From Chara braunii (Eukaryota; Streptophyta; Charophyceae; Charales; Characeae), in NCBI GenBank assembly GCA_003427395.1, contig BFEA01000302.1, positions 1,773,256 to 1,816,408 on the forward strand: a stretch of DNA of 43,153 bases, read 5' to 3'. The first letter of the stretch is position 1; each line of letters starts with the position of its first letter. A program made the position numbers and the translations under genes. The notes under the pieces were generated by a model that did no database searches, had not been told where the DNA came from, and saw nothing but the letters and a program-made list of their open reading frames with translations. Shown here piece after piece: positions 39,161-43,153 of this stretch.

Positions 39161-40006
39161 CACACAGTGTACCAGCTTTATCTTGAAGTGGTTTGACTCT
39201 CTTTTTCGGAGTTTTTCCCTTCTTTTTTTTTTCAACCTTGCTCGTCACTTTTCCTTCAAAATGGCCTCTGCGCAAAGATGAAACACACACAAAAAGAAAA
39301 GAAAAAAAAAGAGCTTTGGCAGCGGTACGCACAGTGATTCGTGGTTTAGGGTTTGCTTGCTGCATGGTGATATTTCTCAAAAGTCGAATGTTGCTTGAAC
39401 AAGTTTTCGAGAAGCCACCTTTATGTGGGCAAAGCCAACCAATCAAAGAACAGAATCTCAACACCGGACTATTGCTTTGTGGTGTGTGCTACCGTAGCGA
39501 CAACCCCAACTAAACCCTAACACAGGATGGGCCCATCTTCTCACTGTGTGTGCTCCATGTGAGCTACGATAGCGATAGGATTGCGTAAATAACCACCACC
39601 TTTCCCAGGCAAAGGCGAAGCACCAGAATGACACGTTCCACGGACTTCGAACAAACAGCACGACTGGATCAAAGTGGCTTTGCTGAAGTGCCGGTTGGGC
39701 GTTTTCTTTCCCTTTTGGTTGGGCTTGCTATGATGGAAGCTGTGAGGGCCAGTCAGAAAGGGTGAAGATCCCACCCCTTTTTTCGCCCCATCTCTTCCTG
39801 ATTATCGTGGTAACCATGGGCTTCGAAGACGAAGTGATCTGGACAGAAAAAGCGACCCTCTGCCCAGATACGTGCAAACATCCACACACCTGCAGGACAC
39901 ATTCAGATGGGGGACATGGAGCCTGAATATGTATGTACGGATCCGCACTCGCGAGACAGAAGAGCGCGAGCTTATGCATGCCCCTATGCTTGAAAGGCAC
40001 GACTTT
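39161..40006. other. No supported gene
   Basis: Small overlapping frames with no domain; T- and A-rich patches near 39218 and 39300. Confidence 0.4.
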
Positions 40007-40175
40007 GGGCCTTGCCACACTACTGTCGAAACGAAAAAGGTACGAGTGCATCTATCTTCCCGCAGAGAATGGCAAGATGGATCCGTTACTATGAATAGCA
40101 CCGGGTGCATCTTACTGCTTTCTGGGGAAGATGCATTCGTTCTTTTTGAGTTTCGACAGTGGTGTGGCGAGGCCC
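40007..40175. mobile_element. MITE, 169 bp, 3-bp TTT flanks
   Basis: GGGCCTTGCCACACTACTGT followed by CGAAAC at the left end, and the reverse complement of GGGCCTCGCCACACCACTGT then CGAAAC at the right end, form a 26-bp inverted repeat with two mismatches. TTT flanks both sides. Subterminal ATCTTCCC/GGGGAAGAT sequences are also inverted. Same terminal family as 27909-28632. Confidence 0.88.
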
Positions 40176-40640
40176 TTTCTCTCGTTCGATTTCGAGCGCC
40201 CCAAAGTTGCGTTGAAGCACAGGCCTGTTACATCACAACTTGTTTCAATCTACTACTTGCTTTCCCATTGTCCTATTTCCCTCTTATTCTAGGCTTCTAG
40301 CAGCCTCATCTGTCTGTCATTTCTCTCCACTGCCCCACCCAAATGCATTCTTTATTTTTTTTCTGCCCGACACCTCTTCTCTTTTCTTTTATTTTTTGTC
40401 ATAGCCCCTCACATCTCACTTTGTTTTTATCTCAATCCTGCGGTGGAGGCTGCGATGGACTAAACAGCGACGCGAACTTTCAAGCACGCATCTGACTGCA
40501 GCTAGGTCGACATTCAGTCGAAATAATTATCATGCGCGACCCACACCCTGGAGGACCGAAAGGGTGCTAATGCTGTATGGCTGTGCTGCACCGAGCATGA
40601 GTAGCTCAACCAAGAAACCAAGAAAAGGTGAGAAAACCGC
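40176..40640. other. No supported gene
   Basis: C/T-rich DNA followed by unassigned sequence; no RNA or transposon ends found. Confidence 0.4.
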
Positions 40641-40644
40641 CACC

Positions 40645-40828
40645 AACTGGCCTAGCTCAGTTGGTACACCCACAAACTGCTGAACTACAGACCTGAGTTC
40701 GAATCCAGATGATGGAATCAGTTGAGTAACGCAACAGAGCAGGTGAATACAAAAATGTGTAAAAATTTACTAAGAAACTAAAAAACTAAAAAACAAACAG
40801 ACAAACAAACAAAAAGAAAGAACACGAG
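40645..40828 (+). mobile_element. tRNA-derived SINE with good pol III boxes
   Basis: A box TAGCTCAGTTGG (40653-40664) and B box GAGTTCGAATCC (40695-40706) are close to consensus, with TACAGACC between them. The head aligns with the SINEs at 37845 and 39100. Downstream is a short body and an A-rich tail of AACAAAC type (about 40770-40828). The 3' body differs from the 38998 copy, so it may be a subfamily or chimeric copy. Confidence 0.7.
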
Positions 40829-41580
40829 GCGCCCCTGGAGCATGGTCCCATCAGCAGTCGGATGGATAGGAGTGTGGCCTATCCAGTGTGACACTGAGCG
40901 GCAGCAGCCTGACAGGTTCATTACGAACTTCTCGGGTGAGAAAACAGGAGAAAGGCAAAAAAAAAAAAAAGAAACAGAGACCTCCCACCTGAAATCACGG
41001 CAGAGTGCTTCCCAGCCATCAGATAAAAAATGATCTGATGGTGTTGGTTGCAACAACAGTGAACAAAGTAACTGCCACATTTTTCTGGAATAAACTCGAC
41101 TTCTGTCAGCAGCGATCCTGAGGCCCTCCATCTACTCCGTGATTGAAGGAGGGCTCCACCCAAATGAGATAATTGCACAACAGCAAGCAAAATACTGAAA
41201 ATCTTCTATCCAGTGGGCCTATGGCCCCCCCACCCTCTTTTGGGGTTGGCCATACCCCTAACGGATTGAAAAGATTTTGGCGGGAAGCTTCCTTTGCACT
41301 GGCAAGCCCAGTGTTAAGGAGAGGAGGAGGGGAACAAAGGTCTTCTACTTTTTCGGGTAATACATGTGAAGTACTGACCGTGGGATCATGAGTACTGCAC
41401 GGCAGGATTTGGGTCACTCAACTGCCACTCAAACTCTTTCTATCCTATCCCGGTGCAAGTGGGACCGTGCTCCTGCTCAGCCCCTCCTCTCTAAGGATAA
41501 GGCATTAATGAAAGACTCTTTTGGGGAAAAAAGAAAGAAAGAAAGAAAGAAAGGGCTGGACCCCACAGGATAAAATCTCG
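40829..41580. other. No supported gene
   Basis: No domain-bearing frame; a 14-base A run near 40957 and (GAAA)n near 41532-41552. Confidence 0.4.
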
Positions 41581-41607
41581 GGAAAAGCACGCCACAAGTG
41601 CTTTTCC
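41581..41607. repeat. Perfect 10-bp stem hairpin
   Basis: GGAAAAGCAC (41581-41590) and GTGCTTTTCC (41598-41607) are exact inverse complements around a 7-nt loop. GGAAAAGC-type phrases recur at about 41702 and 42145 (inverse), hinting at an old repeat. No T run follows. Confidence 0.75.
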
Positions 41608-41800
41608 TGAAACCCACTGGCAAAAGCACGGCCTTCGGAAACACAAATTTACCTGCTACGGATGGTTTTCCGGGACCGCACCGCCTGTAAAATGCAACAC
41701 TGGAAAAGCCGAAATTGGCATTTCTACATGGTTTCCAGTCGGAAATGTTTCATTTTCCAGCGCTTTTGCCAAAATTTTGCGCCACTTCCAGAGGGTGGGT

Positions 41801-41857
<57 letters not shown>
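41801..41857. repeat. Poly(G), 57 bp
   Basis: 57 consecutive G after GGGTGGGT. Glycine and proline runs in frames over it are artefacts. Confidence 0.97.
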
Positions 41858-41860
<3 letters not shown>

Positions 41861-42019
41861 CTCCTTGGTTGGAAACTCGTCGCTGAGCCGCTGGTCCATT
41901 CAGCGTTCGGGTCCTGTAGAACCTCCTCTGTCTGTTGGCCAGGCGGATGGACATGCTGTTGTCACACCAAAAGAACTCGCCACCCTCGGGAAACGGGTGT
42001 GCTGCCGTTCGAACGGACA

Positions 42020-42134
42020 TCCGCGACGACCTCCTGGTCCCTCTCAAGTTTCCAGCCTTTCCAATCTTGTCCCCACCAATAGATGGAGCCTCCCCAATGG
42101 TGCTAGTGGTGTCTGCTAAAAAAAAAAAAAAAAA
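42020..42134 (+). repeat. Dispersed retroposon-like repeat, copy 2, with poly(A)
   Basis: TCCCCACCAATAGATGGAGC to GTCTGCT (42070-42117) matches copy 1 at 24157-24204 and is followed at once by 18 A (about 42118-42135), a typical retroposed 3' end. Confidence 0.65.
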
Positions 42135-42340
42135 AGGAAAAACTGGCTTTTCCAGCCTCTGCAGTGAGGTCCAGTCATTTCACAGGCGAACTCTTCTGAC
42201 GGCTTTTCCATGGATATCCCAAAATCACCACTTTCCAACACTGGAAAGAACACGAGGCAGACAGACAAAAGATGGTTGATTGCAGAGACAGTGCACACAA
42301 ACAGAGGCAGTCAGGGCCCTACTGCAGACACCTGGGATGA

Positions 42341-42490
42341 GGTCCCACTGGCAAACAGGATTGGACTGAGCGCCTGAATCTGGACGTTTTTCTACGCAGA
42401 GATGCAGAAAAGCAGATCCGATCGCGAGTTTCTACACCTCCCCGTAAACACATCTAGATTCACGCGTTTAATCCAACATCCTGTTTCCTG
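42341..42490. mobile_element. Foldback MITE, diverged copy of the 37675 element
   Basis: GGTCCCACTGGCAAACAGGA, TTGGACTGAG and GAATCTGGACG in the left arm mirror GAAACAGGATGTTGGATTAA and GAATCTAGATG of the right arm (reverse complement). The centre shares CGCAGA-ATGCAGAAAAGCAGAT with CGCAGAAAAGGAGATC of the first copy. The outer few bases are degraded. Confidence 0.75.
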
Positions 42491-43068
42491 GAGAAGAGGC
42501 AGAGACTGCTCAAAATAGGTAATTACTGTAAATAGGAAATGCTGGGTTGATTGAATTTGATTCCCCTCTAGACGACAGCGTATAAGGAGCTTCGACTAAC
42601 ATGAAACAGAAATAGAACCGTGATTCATGTGATCGGCAAAAGCATAGGTCCTCTTTCCACTACTCAACATCCAACGTGTATCCAGAGATACATTCCAAAT
42701 GTTCCATCAGTCTGAATGTATCTGGTCCATCAACAGTCTAGATACGTGTAGAAAGTTGAGTAGTAGCGGATCGAGGTTCGTAGAACAGATAAGTGAGGAA
42801 CGCCATCGGTACATGTGCGCAAACATGGCCGCTGCTTGCATAAAGGTTCTGCTAACACCAACTGCTCAGGAAGATTAGTACTGACACCTGCGTATAGGAA
42901 GGAGGACACATTTCGAAAAGAGCATACGAAGACAGGTGCAAACAAGGAAACTCGATTACTGAGATGCTGAAGGGGCAAACTTCCAAATGTCCGTTACCAT
43001 TGGAACAGTACAGGGAAGATTAGCAGGACCCTGGAGCGAGGATGACACGCATAAATAGAGAGGTGGTC

Positions 43069-43073
<5 letters not shown>
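42491..43073. other. No supported gene
   Basis: Only one 82-codon minus-strand frame without a domain; no repeat ends. Confidence 0.4.

Positions 43074-43152
<79 letters not shown>
43074..43152. repeat. (GA)n microsatellite at window end
   Basis: About 39 GA units running to the last bases of the window. Confidence 0.98.

Positions 43153-43153
<1 letters not shown>

Noticed and set aside
39340-39356. Telomere-like GGTTTAGGGTTTG
   Set aside because: A single TTTAGGG unit, no array.

Overview
The window is repeat-dominated nuclear DNA from a land plant. Plant origin rests on degraded copies of plant-type mitochondrial genes (nad7, nad2, nad4, plus an organelle-type large-subunit rRNA piece), on plant-like L1 (LINE) reverse transcriptase relics, and on abundant tRNA-derived SINEs and MITEs. 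The coding-sense nad7 piece runs without a break through the positions where many seed plants and mosses carry introns, so a precise lineage cannot be named. I found no intact host gene. Every long open frame is either a decayed retroelement or low-complexity DNA.

Layout. 1-640: 5' part of a minus-strand LINE (end of ORF1, start of the endonuclease), running off the window. 1771-2050: nad7 insert. 2520-5830: minus-strand LINE ORF2 relic. 7454-7817: palindrome-rich terminal-inverted-repeat element with a 9-bp target duplication. 8142-8541: a nad2/nad4 composite abutting a 158-bp inverted-repeat element. 9.9-13.5 kb: CA repeats, a large foldback element built of GCGGTC palindromes (with an assembly gap), small MITEs and tandem repeats. 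14.0-23.2 kb: a plus-strand LINE with a very long, frameshifted, Q/P-rich ORF1 region and an ORF2 with endonuclease, RT and C-terminal Cys/His region. That copy is dead: it has an internal deletion, frameshifts, two tandem duplications and an altered RT active site. 23.2-28.7 kb: second assembly gap, MITEs, microsatellites and a further LINE C-terminal fragment.

The most interesting part is 29.1-32.3 kb together with 37.2-37.7 kb. Six copies of a hammerhead-ribozyme motif lie here: three on the plus strand spaced 1.3-1.5 kb apart, three on the minus strand in a short head-to-tail array. One (37248-37305, minus) has every element of a type III hammerhead: 8-bp stem III, hairpin stem I, CUGAUGA, 5-bp stem II and GAAA. 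The arrangement resembles retrozymes (non-autonomous, ribozyme-bearing retroelements that pass through circular RNA). The plus-strand units have captured an organelle rRNA fragment, and the minus-strand units are progressively truncated at TA tracts.

32.4-43.2 kb holds a solo-LTR-like block, several SINEs (one complete, one split by a nested MITE), Tourist-like MITEs with 3-bp target duplications, a 600-bp pyrimidine tract, a 57-base G run and a terminal (GA)n. Parts do not act as a pathway. The likely functional relationship is parasitic: MITEs depend on outside transposases, and SINEs and retrozyme-like units depend on LINE-type or other reverse transcriptases.
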